Below are positions 25,005-33,488 of a DNA stretch of 48,370 nt, in pieces. Each line of letters starts with the position of its first letter. Position 1 is the stretch's first letter. Location of the stretch: the NCBI GenBank assembly GCA_944391115.1, contig CALXSJ010000023.1, positions 1 to 48,370 on the forward strand, given 5' to 3'. A program made the translations under genes and the position numbers. The notes beneath the pieces are model-generated. The model had not been told where the DNA came from. It saw only the letters and a program-made list of their open reading frames with translations, and made no database searches. This DNA is from an uncultured Victivallales bacterium (GTDB taxonomy: Bacteria; Verrucomicrobiota; Lentisphaeria; Victivallales; UBA1829).

Positions 25005-28000
25005 ATGAAAAAAACACTCGCAGCCGGGTTTCTGCTTTTCGCCTTAAGCCCTGCTTATTCGGTTCCGGAGGCGGACACGGCGGAACGTCTTGCCGCGGAA
25101 GGCGGATTCGTCAAAAATTCCAGAAAAGAGTCCGCCCTCCCGAACTTTGTCTATGAACTGACCGCTCCGCGCCCGGGCAGACCCTTCTCCGGCTATTTCC
25201 TCGCAAAATATCCGCTGCGGCTGAGAATCACCCGCATGGACGGGAAAGTGGAGCAGATCACAGTGGCGGCCAAGCCGCAGAAGAACTCCCGTCCGGCAAA
25301 CAAAAAACTCAATCTTCCGAAACGCACCGTCACGGTGCCGGACTCCTGTCTCGTATTCGAGGGAATTCCGCTGAAACGCCTCTATACGCGCCCGAATCTC
25401 GCGATGCTCGGCGATGAAACCCTGCGCAGACTCAAGGTCACGGATCTTCCCCCGGCCTCCTCCACGGTCTTTCATCTGCGCATCTCGACGGACGAGGAAG
25501 GCAACAGAGTCTACGTGAACGGCTCCTACGCCGGACGGCTTCCGGGAAAAAGCGGCATCGCCGGGATGCAGATGGTCATCCGCTCCGTCGAAGAGGGGCT
25601 GGACCTTTCCGGAACGGAAAAGGACACGCCCGGCTTTGAAGCGATCAATCTGGATCTGCGCTCCCGCGGCGAGATTCCGGCAGCGCTCCGCCTTGACGCG
25701 GATATGAAAAACGCCGCCGTTCCGCTCCGCACGAATGTCTCCCGGGCGCTTGATCTGCGCAGGGCGGACGGGGAAAAGGAGTCCCTGGATCTCGCACGTT
25801 CGGCGTTCGACGGACTCCCATCCTCCTATCTCTTCAGCGTCCCGGCGCGCCAGTATTCCCGCGCCTATGTGCTCTGCTCCCCGATTCCCGGCAGCGGGGA
25901 AACACCCGCCTTCCGCCTGGTCATGACCCGCTACGCGCCCTACGGACGCGCGAAGCTGGCCATGCCGTCCGCGGAAGTCGATCTTTCCCGTCCCTCAACG
26001 CTCATCCGCCGATGCGGAAGCGCCGAGCTCCAGCTGGAGAACGGGAAAAAAAGCGCCGTTCCCGTGTATCTCGTCGAAATCCCGCTGGATCACGGAGCCA
26101 TCCAGGACATCATCCATGACGATCCGCAGGCGGTCCTGCCGTTCCGCGACTATCTCGACATCGACCTGCGGAAATCAGGGAAACGCTCCCCGGTCGCGGT
26201 ATACGCCGTGACGCTGGAGGAAACCCCGGTCCGCACGCTTGTCGGCCAGGCGGAAAAAGGCAATATCTTTTATAATACCCGGAAGGCCGTCATTCCCCTG
26301 ACGCTGACTGCGCACAAAGCGGGAAAGTACGATCTCTCATGGCGTTTCTACGATACGGAAAAGAAAGAGGCCTCCTCCGGCAGGAAAAGCCTTGCGCTGC
26401 GGAAAGGGGAAACCCGGACCGTTTCCGTCCCCGCGGGCGTAGCGACGCCCGGCTGGTTCGGCGCGGAGATCGCACTTTCCGAAGGGGGAAAACCCTTCTC
26501 CTGCCATCAGAGCGCCGTTGTGATCCTCCCCCCCGACACACGGCAGGCGAAAGGAACGGACTCGCCCTATTCCACTTGGTTTTTCGGAATCGCGCACTAC
26601 CTCCCCGCAGACGCGGAGATATTCGGTCCGATTCTTCAAAAGATGGGAATCCGTTCCATCGGATGCTCGATGGAACTGCCCGAAACGGACTGGGAAAAAT
26701 GGGGGATTTCCCTCAGCCAGTTCCGGGACATCCGGAAGGACATCTATACGGATGCGCGGATTCTTTCCGACGATCCGGAAATCTGGCGAAAAATGGAAAG
26801 CGACCTCAAACGGGGAATTGCGCAATACGTGAAACGCTTTCCCCGATGCAGACGGATCCTGCTCTTCCATGAAAGTTTTCCGGGCAATTACGAGCCCTAT
26901 CCCCGCCGTGTGCTGGGCGGAGAACCGCGCAAATTCGATGAAAAGCGCGAGAAACTGGAACGCGCCCGGATCAGGGCCGCCACGGAATTCTGCAAAATCG
27001 TCCGCCGCGACTTCCCGCAACTCAAAATCGTCTTCGGCAACTCCTGCTGGGCGCAGGAAATGATCGAGTCCTTCGCCGCGCGCGGATTCGATCCGGCGCT
27101 GGTCGACTACATCGGAAGCGAAGCGGTCGGTTCATGGCTGGCTCCGCCGGAATCGTTCAGCACATGGAATCCCCCCGGCAGCGCCTGGATCCTGCGCGAA
27201 ACGGCGCGCCTCAACGGATTCGACAAACCCGTGACCGCCACCTTTGAATGGTCCTGCCGCTCCTCGAATCTCAACGAGCTCGGCCCGGATGATCCGCACG
27301 GGCAGATGCTGCGTCAGGCGCAGTGGATGATCCGGGATGCGATGACGGCGCACGCCTACGGTTTTGAAAATATTCCTCTCGGCGGAATCACCGACACAGG
27401 AACGCCTTACAACAACGGAAGAACCTACGGCGCACTCGGTTTCCTGACGCGGAAGCTGGATCCGAAACCTCTCTGCGCCGCCATCGCCACCGTGACACGG
27501 GTCCTTGACAAGGTGCGCTTCACCCGTGCCGTTCAGGGGCCGCCGGACGTTTATCTTTTCGAATTCCGGCGCGCGGACGGACGGAACATTTATGCGCTCT
27601 GGACCGGAAAAGGAACGGCGAAGTGCGCGATCTCCGTGAAAGGGAAAGAGGATAAAACCGCATCGGAGGATCTCTTCGGACGGGCAGACAGCTTCCCCGT
27701 GAAACAGGGCGTTCTGGAAGTGGAAGCGACGGAAAGCGTCCGCTACTTCATCAGCGGAAACACGTTTGAATCCTTCCGGACGCTTTCGCGCTCCTTCGAT
27801 ACGCTCTCCGAACCGGAAAAACCGCTTGCGGCCGCCGCAGTCGGGGCGGAGATGCTTGTCCAGGACCAGAATCCGGACAAGCGCATCGACGGAAATCCGC
27901 TGAGCGACCGCTATTTCCAGGCGCTTCACCGCGTTCCCGTTTCGCTCTCCGACGTCAGCGATCCGGAAAAGGGCAAATGCGTCTCCGTCCGCTTCGATCT

Positions 28001-29021
28001 CTCCGGACTTCCGCGCGACTCCTGGAATCACGGCGGCTACGCCATGCTCCGCTTCAAGACCCCTCTGGAAATCCCCCCTGACGCGGACGGAATCGGCATG
28101 TGGGTGAAAGGCAACGCCAGTCTCGGACGCCTCGCATGGGAAATCATGGATTCCAACGGACGGACCTTCCTCTCCAACGGTTCTCCGCGCGACGGCGGAA
28201 CCGGTCTGCTTCAGGCCTATGAAAACGAGTTCGACTTCACCTCGTGGCGTTTTCTCCATATGGCTCTTTCGCCGTCTCTCGCAAAACCGCGGGACTGGTT
28301 CTCATACCAGTGGCACAGCGCGGAAAAGGCGAAGATGGGAACCCCGCGGAAACTGACGGGCATCCTGGTTTCGTCTTCACAGAAACTGCCGCATATTTTC
28401 GAGTTTCTGCCGGTCCGGAATCAGGAAATACGCTTCATGAAGATCCTGTTTTTCCGCGCCACCGGAGCCATCCGGGGAACCGCGTCGAACGCCGGGCAGT
28501 CAGGCAAAAACATGAACGGACCGGAGGCAGCCGGAGATCCCGGCCTGATTGAAAACGGCGGGTTCGAGATTCTTGTCCCCCCCTCCCCGAAACAGATTCC
28601 GGAAAGATGGCGTCTCTCCGGTGCGGAATTTCCCGCGCACTGGGAGCTTCATCCCACGGCAGGCAAAAACATTACGGGCACGGCTTCCGTGGAGCGGAAG
28701 ACGCCCTTCTCCGGAAAAAACAGTTTCCGGATCGAAGGCACGTATGTCGGATTCCGCCAGAACCTGAAGCAGTCCGGCCCGGAGACCGCGAAACTCCGCG
28801 TCTCGCTGCGTGCGCGCGGAACGGGACTGCTCAGCGTGTCCATCCTCTACCGCGGAGGGAAATCCGCGCCGCTGCGCTTCCGCCCGAAATCCGGGCAGTG
28901 GCAGGAGTTCTCCGGCATGATCGCAACACCGGAAAACGCGGAGAAAAAGGTCCTTTTCATCCAGCAGGGCGCATCGAAGGGATACCTCGAAATTGATGAC
29001 GTCCGTGTGGAAATGCCCTGA
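25005..29021 (+). CDS. Large secreted glycoside-hydrolase-like multidomain protein
   Basis: This 1338-residue protein begins with a signal peptide (MKKTLAAGFLLFALSPAYS) after AAGGAACAAAT. The N-terminal 300 residues are beta-rich and include a LamG-like stretch (VYVNGSYAGRLPGKSG). About 300-520 look like beta-sandwich domains. About 520-870 resemble a glycoside-hydrolase TIM barrel (TWFFGIAHYLPADAEIFGPI, then RILLFHESFPGNYEP and VTATFEWSCRSSN, which offer two candidate catalytic glutamates). After further beta domains the last 190 residues look like a CBM4/9-type module (LIENGGFEIL ... GYLEIDDVRVEM). No named GH family could be assigned. A strong terminator follows. Confidence 0.75.
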   Translation: MKKTLAAGFLLFALSPAYSVPEADTAERLAAEGGFVKNSRKESALPNFVYELTAPRPGRPFSGYFLAKYPLRLRITRMDGKVEQITVAAKPQKNSRPANKKLNLPKRTVTVPDSCLVFEGIPLKRLYTRPNLAMLGDETLRRLKVTDLPPASSTVFHLRISTDEEGNRVYVNGSYAGRLPGKSGIAGMQMVIRSVEEGLDLSGTEKDTPGFEAINLDLRSRGEIPAALRLDADMKNAAVPLRTNVSRALDLRRADGEKESLDLARSAFDGLPSSYLFSVPARQYSRAYVLCSPIPGSGETPAFRLVMTRYAPYGRAKLAMPSAEVDLSRPSTLIRRCGSAELQLENGKKSAVPVYLVEIPLDHGAIQDIIHDDPQAVLPFRDYLDIDLRKSGKRSPVAVYAVTLEETPVRTLVGQAEKGNIFYNTRKAVIPLTLTAHKAGKYDLSWRFYDTEKKEASSGRKSLALRKGETRTVSVPAGVATPGWFGAEIALSEGGKPFSCHQSAVVILPPDTRQAKGTDSPYSTWFFGIAHYLPADAEIFGPILQKMGIRSIGCSMELPETDWEKWGISLSQFRDIRKDIYTDARILSDDPEIWRKMESDLKRGIAQYVKRFPRCRRILLFHESFPGNYEPYPRRVLGGEPRKFDEKREKLERARIRAATEFCKIVRRDFPQLKIVFGNSCWAQEMIESFAARGFDPALVDYIGSEAVGSWLAPPESFSTWNPPGSAWILRETARLNGFDKPVTATFEWSCRSSNLNELGPDDPHGQMLRQAQWMIRDAMTAHAYGFENIPLGGITDTGTPYNNGRTYGALGFLTRKLDPKPLCAAIATVTRVLDKVRFTRAVQGPPDVYLFEFRRADGRNIYALWTGKGTAKCAISVKGKEDKTASEDLFGRADSFPVKQGVLEVEATESVRYFISGNTFESFRTLSRSFDTLSEPEKPLAAAAVGAEMLVQDQNPDKRIDGNPLSDRYFQALHRVPVSLSDVSDPEKGKCVSVRFDLSGLPRDSWNHGGYAMLRFKTPLEIPPDADGIGMWVKGNASLGRLAWEIMDSNGRTFLSNGSPRDGGTGLLQAYENEFDFTSWRFLHMALSPSLAKPRDWFSYQWHSAEKAKMGTPRKLTGILVSSSQKLPHIFEFLPVRNQEIRFMKILFFRATGAIRGTASNAGQSGKNMNGPEAAGDPGLIENGGFEILVPPSPKQIPERWRLSGAEFPAHWELHPTAGKNITGTASVERKTPFSGKNSFRIEGTYVGFRQNLKQSGPETAKLRVSLRARGTGLLSVSILYRGGKSAPLRFRPKSGQWQEFSGMIATPENAEKKVLFIQQGASKGYLEIDDVRVEMP

Positions 29022-29047
29022 AAGCTTCCCCCGACTCAGTCTGACGC

Positions 29048-29084
29048 TCCGGCGGCGCGCATTTCGCGCCCCGGAGTTTTTTTC
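29048..29084 (+). terminator. Rho-independent terminator
   Basis: CTCCG/CGGAG and GGCGCG/CGCGCC form a stem with a small internal loop and a CATTT loop, followed by seven T. It ends the secreted-protein transcript 27 bp after the stop. Confidence 0.85.
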
Positions 29085-29101
29085 CGCCATGCGCGGTATC
29101 C

Positions 29102-29290
29102 GGGATTTCGCCTCCGGCGGCCGGCTTGCGCAGCCGGAGCGCACCAGGACTCAATGCAGAACACGAATCATAATTTGCAAAGCAAATTATTTTTTTTATT
29201 ACGGAAAAATGCGCAAGCATTTTTCGCGGGGTCAAGGGCCTCTCGGCCCTTGGCATGATCCAGCGGCGAAACGTTGAGCGTGCGAAGCAC
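29102..29290 (+). repeat. Interspersed hairpin element, composite form
   Basis: Successive stems are CCGGCT-TGCGC-AGCCGG, ATAATTTGC-AAA-GCAAATTAT, GAAAAATGC-GCAA-GCATTTTTC, CAAGGGCC-TCTC-GGCCCTTG, CCAGCG-GCGAAA-CGTTGA (imperfect) and CGTGC-GAA-GCACG (29279-29291). The same order, reverse complemented, is found at 48045-48370. It runs straight into a short-form copy. Confidence 0.85.
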
Positions 29291-29406
29291 GAAATCCCCC
29301 GCCTCCGGCGGCCGGCTTGCGCAGCTGGACCGCACCAGGACTCAATGGAGAGCACGAGGCAATTTCTGGCAATGCAGAGCATCGCGATATTAACCTGATT
29401 TTTTTT
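29291..29406 (+). repeat. Interspersed hairpin element, short form
   Basis: It starts with the CCTCCGGCGGCCGGCTTGCG block and ends GGCAATGCAGAGCATCGCG, then TTAACCTGATTTTTTTT, matching the 11154-11267 and 39930-40038 copies. It lies just before the glyS promoter. Confidence 0.85.
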
Positions 29407-29424
29407 GAATAAAGCAAAATGAAA

Positions 29425-29453
29425 TTGAAAAAAAACGGAAACGGAGTTATATT
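29425..29453 (+). promoter_or_regulatory. Promoter of glyS
   Basis: TTGAAA (29425-29430), 17-bp spacer, TATATT (29448-29453), 54 bp before the ATG. It is identical in hexamers and spacing to the ribH and leuS promoters. Confidence 0.7.
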
Positions 29454-29507
29454 TCGCGTCTGCATGTACGGAATTCAGTTTTTTCATGACATAACAAAGG
29501 AAGAATC

Positions 29508-30845
29508 ATGGCTATCATCAATGCGGAAGGCGATCTGATGGACAAGATCGTCACCTTGTGCAAACGGCGCGGCTTCGTGTTTCAGAGTTCGGAAATCTAC
29601 GGCGGATACAACGGCTTCTGGGATTACGGCCCCTACGGCGTCGCAATGAAAAAGGCGATCGAACAGCTCTGGTGGAACGAAATGGTCGAAAAGCGCGAGA
29701 ACGTCGTCGGCCTTGACTCCACGATCATCTGCCATCCGAAAGTCTGGAAAGCCTCCGGACACATCGACCGTTTCGGCGACATCATGACCGACTGCAAGGA
29801 CTGCAAAACCCGTTTCCGCGTCGATCAGATGCCCGATCCGACCCGCTGCTCGAACTGCGGCTCGAAAAATCTGACGCCTCCGCGGGAATTCAATCTGATG
29901 ATGAAAACCTACGTCGGGCCGGTCTTCGACGAGGAGCACGTCGCCTATCTCCGCGCGGAAACCTGCCAGCCGATCTTCGTCGACTTCCATCTGGTGCGCA
30001 TCGCCACAAGAAAACAGCTGCCCTTCGGCATCGCCCAGATCGGCAAGTCCTTCCGCAACGAGATCACGCCCCGGAACTTCACCTTCCGCTCCCGCGAATT
30101 CTCCCAGATGGAAATGGAGTTCTTCTGCAGCGACGAGGAGTCCATGGAATGGTTCCGCTACTGGCGCGCGGAGCGGATGAACTACTATACGAAGTATCTC
30201 GGCTTCCGCGAGGACGAGCTTCAGTATCACGACCACGACAAGCTCGCGCACTATGCAAAGGCGGCCGTCGACATCGAATTCAAATTCCCGTTCGGATGGG
30301 GGGAACTCGAAGGCATCCACCACCGCGGCACCTGGGATCTCTCGCGCCATCAGGAATTCTCTCAGGAAAATCTCGAATATCTCGATATGCGGACCAACAA
30401 AAAGTATCTGCCGACCTGTGTGGAAACCTCCGTCGGGCTTGACCGCACCTTCCTGGCCGTTCTCTCCCACGCCTACGACGAGGACAAGGCGCCGACGCAG
30501 AAAGAGGGCATGGAGGAGGACGTCCGCATCGTTCTCCACATCACTCCCAGAATCGCGCCGGTCCAGGTCGCAGTCATGCCGCTTTCCAAGAAGCTCAACG
30601 AACAGGCGGAGGCTCTCCAGAAAGACATCTGCCGCTTCTACCGCTCGGAACTCGATGTGACCGGAAACATCGGAAAACGCTACCGCCGTCAGGACGAAAT
30701 CGGGACACCCTTCTGCCTGACCTACGACTTCGAGTCCGCCTCCGACAATTCCGTCACGGTCCGCGACCGCGACACCATGGCGCAGGAACGGGTCGGAATC
30801 AGCCAGCTCCGAAGTTATCTCGACAAAAAAATCTACGGAGAATAA
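29508..30845 (+). CDS. glyS: Glycine--tRNA ligase (alpha2 type)
   Basis: This class II synthetase charges tRNA-Gly. The 445-residue single-chain form belongs to the alpha2 type shared with eukaryotes, archaea and many bacteria, not the alpha2beta2 enteric type. It shows RRGFVFQSSEIYGGYNGFWDYGP at the start, a CKDCKTRF...CSNCGSKN zinc-like insertion at about residues 98-123, motif 2 region FRNEITPRNFTFRSREF, motif 3 ETSVGLDRTFLAVL and the C-terminal anticodon-binding domain (PRIAPVQVAVMPL). AAAGGAAG precedes the start. It is a single-gene unit between a repeat element and a shared terminator. The symbols glyQS and glyS are both in use. Confidence 0.96.
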   Translation: MAIINAEGDLMDKIVTLCKRRGFVFQSSEIYGGYNGFWDYGPYGVAMKKAIEQLWWNEMVEKRENVVGLDSTIICHPKVWKASGHIDRFGDIMTDCKDCKTRFRVDQMPDPTRCSNCGSKNLTPPREFNLMMKTYVGPVFDEEHVAYLRAETCQPIFVDFHLVRIATRKQLPFGIAQIGKSFRNEITPRNFTFRSREFSQMEMEFFCSDEESMEWFRYWRAERMNYYTKYLGFREDELQYHDHDKLAHYAKAAVDIEFKFPFGWGELEGIHHRGTWDLSRHQEFSQENLEYLDMRTNKKYLPTCVETSVGLDRTFLAVLSHAYDEDKAPTQKEGMEEDVRIVLHITPRIAPVQVAVMPLSKKLNEQAEALQKDICRFYRSELDVTGNIGKRYRRQDEIGTPFCLTYDFESASDNSVTVRDRDTMAQERVGISQLRSYLDKKIYGE

Positions 30846-30893
30846 TCCCGGCAAAGAAGGACGGAGCCGGCGGAAACCGCCCCCGTTCCGGAT

Positions 30894-30937
30894 AAAAAAA
30901 AGCCGCGGGAACGCAAAATGCGCCCCGCGGCTTTTTT
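30894..30937. terminator. Bidirectional terminator between glyS and the FAD gene
   Basis: GCCGCGGG (30902-30909) pairs with CCCGCGGC (30924-30931), and an inner CGCA/TGCG stem extends it. A-run on one side and T-run on the other let it end both the rightward glyS and the leftward oxidoreductase transcripts. Confidence 0.9.
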
Positions 30938-30950
30938 CACTTTCACTTTC

Positions 30951-32657
30951 TTATTTCGCTTCAAAGGAGAAGACTTTCTTCGCGCCCTCTCCATAGACGC
31001 CGTCAATCACCAGACGGAGTTTCGAAGCCTTTCCGGGAAGATCCAGCAGAATGAAACGCTGGTAGTTGTTCGTCTCCCGGTAAATCTCCCTGCCGTCGGC
31101 TTCAATGTGAAACGCCTTGACGAGCGTTTCCGGCGGAGCGTATTTCGCGCCTTCGGCAAAGTAGTTCGCAACCATGTTGTGAGGAGCGCGCTTCAGATCG
31201 CTGTCGAAGACAATGCGGATTTCACGGAAGAAAGCCTCTCGGCCGAAATCGTATTCCACGCTGTCGCCGACGCATCCGGACCACGCGTTGACTTCGCCGT
31301 CGATGTCGCGGTCCGTTCCGCTGCGGAGCGGTTCGGGATCGCCGGAGGATGCCGACAGTTTCGCCGCCGTGCAAAGGGCGCTGACCGGACGCTTGAATCC
31401 GGGCAGGTAGCAGTCGTCGTTCATGAGCATCGCCTGAATGTCGCGGATGCTTGTCTTCGCGGCTTCGCGCGGCGTGGTCTTCGCCCGGGCGGCGAAAAAG
31501 ACGAGCGCGCCGACGGCCTGCCCGAGAATGGCGCAGGTCGCCATGACCCGCGACGAGCTCAGCGCCGTATGGCTCGCGCTGATGTTGCGTCCGGCGAACA
31601 TCAGATTGTCGACATTGACCGAATAGATCGAACGGATCGGAATCCCGTAGGGCTGCTTCGGCTGAATGTGCGTATTCGGGGGGCCGAAATACCGGAATCC
31701 GCCCGGATGATGGTCGTCGATCGGCCAGCCGCCGTAGGCGATTGCGTCGTCGAACTTTCCGCCGGAGAGAACGTCGTTTTCATTGATGATGTAATCGCCG
31801 ACATAGCGGCGGCTTTCGCGTTTTCCGGGCAGGAATCCGACCCAGTCCAGCACCCAGTTGTCCGCGCCGTGGTCGCCATGGTTCTTGATGTGGTCCCAGA
31901 GGCCGAACGCCGCCTTGAGAAGTTCATCGCGGACCTCTTCGGTATCACCGATGGAGTCCTGATCTCCGCCAAGCTCGAGCCACCAGAAGTTCTGCCATTT
32001 GGTGAAGGTGTGCTCCCGGGCGGGGAAGGAAGTGTCGTCCGGATAGTATTTCGCCCATTTCGGCGGGATGAACTTTTTCGGGGAATCGGTTTCCCGAGCC
32101 TGCAGCAGACAGCTCATTCCCATGGTCTGCCGGTCTCCCTGCTCATGGGCGAGGGATTCGTTGAATTCGCTTCTGGGTTCGCGCCCGAGACGGAATTCGG
32201 CTCCGGTCAGCGGAGCGAGAATGCTGTCTCCCGAGCAGTCCGCGAAGTATACGGCCTCGACTTCGTGAAAGGTCTGCGTGGTCATCTGCCAGCCGGTGAC
32301 GGATTTGATCTTGTTTCCGTCCATCGCGGCGTCCTGGCAGGAACAGTTGAGGATGCAGGTCAGATTGTCCTGGAATTTCACCTTTTCATAAAGGATGCTG
32401 TCCCAGACGGAAAAATTCGGATAGGTGTTGCGGTAGAGATTCTCCAGCCGGAACTCCTCGACAAGCCCGGTTTCCAGACAGCCGGTCGCACCGCAGACCC
32501 ACATGCGGATTTCGCTGGAAGCGTTGCCTCCGAGCACGGGCCGTTCATGCATGAGAACCGTTTTCACTCCATGACGCGCAGCCTGAATCGCCGCGCACAT
32601 TCCAGCCAGACCACCGCCGATCACGCAGAACTCGGCCTGATGCTTGATTGTTTTCAT
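30951..32657 (-). CDS. FAD-dependent oxidoreductase with C-terminal binding domain
   Basis: The 568-residue protein has the N-terminal FAD site FCVIGGGLAGMCAAIQAARHG and the segment PVLGGNASSEIRMWVCGA found in the FAD_oxidored-type family that is abundant in carbohydrate-degrading Lentisphaerota and Planctomycetota. A second FAD contact is VDNLMFAGRNISASHTALSS. No signal peptide is present, so it is cytoplasmic. The last 125 residues (from about 440) look like an F5/8-type or galactose-binding fold (VGDSVEYDFGREAFFREIRIVF). The substrate is unknown; related enzymes are suspected to oxidise sugars or polyols. It lies 42 bp after the iclR-type gene and is presumably controlled by it. Confidence 0.87.
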   Translation of the reverse strand: MKTIKHQAEFCVIGGGLAGMCAAIQAARHGVKTVLMHERPVLGGNASSEIRMWVCGATGCLETGLVEEFRLENLYRNTYPNFSVWDSILYEKVKFQDNLTCILNCSCQDAAMDGNKIKSVTGWQMTTQTFHEVEAVYFADCSGDSILAPLTGAEFRLGREPRSEFNESLAHEQGDRQTMGMSCLLQARETDSPKKFIPPKWAKYYPDDTSFPAREHTFTKWQNFWWLELGGDQDSIGDTEEVRDELLKAAFGLWDHIKNHGDHGADNWVLDWVGFLPGKRESRRYVGDYIINENDVLSGGKFDDAIAYGGWPIDDHHPGGFRYFGPPNTHIQPKQPYGIPIRSIYSVNVDNLMFAGRNISASHTALSSSRVMATCAILGQAVGALVFFAARAKTTPREAAKTSIRDIQAMLMNDDCYLPGFKRPVSALCTAAKLSASSGDPEPLRSGTDRDIDGEVNAWSGCVGDSVEYDFGREAFFREIRIVFDSDLKRAPHNMVANYFAEGAKYAPPETLVKAFHIEADGREIYRETNNYQRFILLDLPGKASKLRLVIDGVYGEGAKKVFSFEAK

Positions 32658-32699
32658 ATCTCCTCCTCGCGTTGATTGAGATGATTTTTCCGCTGAAGC

Positions 32700-33374
32700 C
32701 TATTTTGCAATTTGAAGCGCATACTCTTTCAGACGTTCCGCCAGTTCCGGAATCTCCCCGAGCGTCTGCATGCCGGAAACCGCCAGACCGGCATACGCCG
32801 GCGTTCCGACCGTCACGGCCAGCGTGTAATGGTCGGGATACCGGACAAGAGCATACCCGTTTTTCCGTGTTTCCCGGAGCTGTCCGGCAAGCTCCGGCGT
32901 CAGGCCGGGAATCTCGTCGAAATCCCGCTCCGCCATCAGAACATGTCCGATGCTGGAAGACTGCCAGTCGTAAAGAAACGCCGGACTCAGTCCGCTTCCC
33001 ATCCCGGCGGAGCCGCTGCGGTGAAACAGATAGCAGACTTTCTCCCGCCAGAGCACGCCGAACGCAACGGTCGGCACCAGGGAGCTCAGAGATTCCAGAT
33101 ACGGATAGGCGTTCCTGAGCAGTCCGGAGGATGCCATGCTCTCCACCGCAAGCACATGCAGCGCAGGTCCGGGCGCATATTTCCGGGACGAGGTGCGGTA
33201 GGCATATCCGAGATAGGCAAAAGTCTTCAGAAGACGGTTCACGCGGACCGGGCTCATTCCGAGTTTCCGGGCAAGCACAAGTCCGGCGACGGGCTCCTTA
33301 TGGGCGGCAAGCTCTTCCAGAAGCCTCATCCCGTCAATCAGACCATCCACTTTTTGCGCTGGCAGTTGATTCAT
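32700..33374 (-). CDS. IclR-family transcriptional regulator
   Basis: The 224-residue protein has a winged helix near the start (VDGLIDGMRLLEELAAHKEP, then LARKLGMSPVRVNRLLKTFA) and an effector domain with YAPGPALHVLA, MASSGLLRNAYPYL and VCYLFHRSG, in the order usual for IclR proteins. It is somewhat shorter than the usual 250 residues. The gene is directly upstream of the FAD oxidoreductase and likely regulates it and itself. No ribosome site precedes the ATG; the -10 box lies only nine bases upstream, so a leaderless or nearly leaderless mRNA is predicted. Confidence 0.88.
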   Translation of the reverse strand: MNQLPAQKVDGLIDGMRLLEELAAHKEPVAGLVLARKLGMSPVRVNRLLKTFAYLGYAYRTSSRKYAPGPALHVLAVESMASSGLLRNAYPYLESLSSLVPTVAFGVLWREKVCYLFHRSGSAGMGSGLSPAFLYDWQSSSIGHVLMAERDFDEIPGLTPELAGQLRETRKNGYALVRYPDHYTLAVTVGTPAYAGLAVSGMQTLGEIPELAERLKEYALQIAK

Positions 33375-33411
33375 AATATTACTATTATAGCAATTTATCG
33401 AAATAAATCAA
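33373..33411 (-). promoter_or_regulatory. iclR-type gene promoter with ATAATA/TATTAT inverted repeat
   Basis: On the minus strand TTGATT (33406-33411), 16 bp and TATAAT (33384-33389) form the promoter. The inverted repeat ATAATA-N4-TATTAT (33373-33388) covers the -10 and the start codon, a likely autorepressor site. Confidence 0.55.
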
Positions 33412-33433
33412 GCCTTCCGGAGAAAAAAAAATG

Positions 33434-33462
33434 AAAAAAACGGCATTCCGCGGAGCATGCCG
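33434..33462 (-). terminator. Terminator after mnmE
   Basis: On the minus strand CGGCAT pairs with ATGCCG around a self-complementary TCCGCGGA core, followed by seven T. Confidence 0.85.
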
Positions 33463-33488
33463 GACGGACGTGGCAAGAAGTGGAGGAT

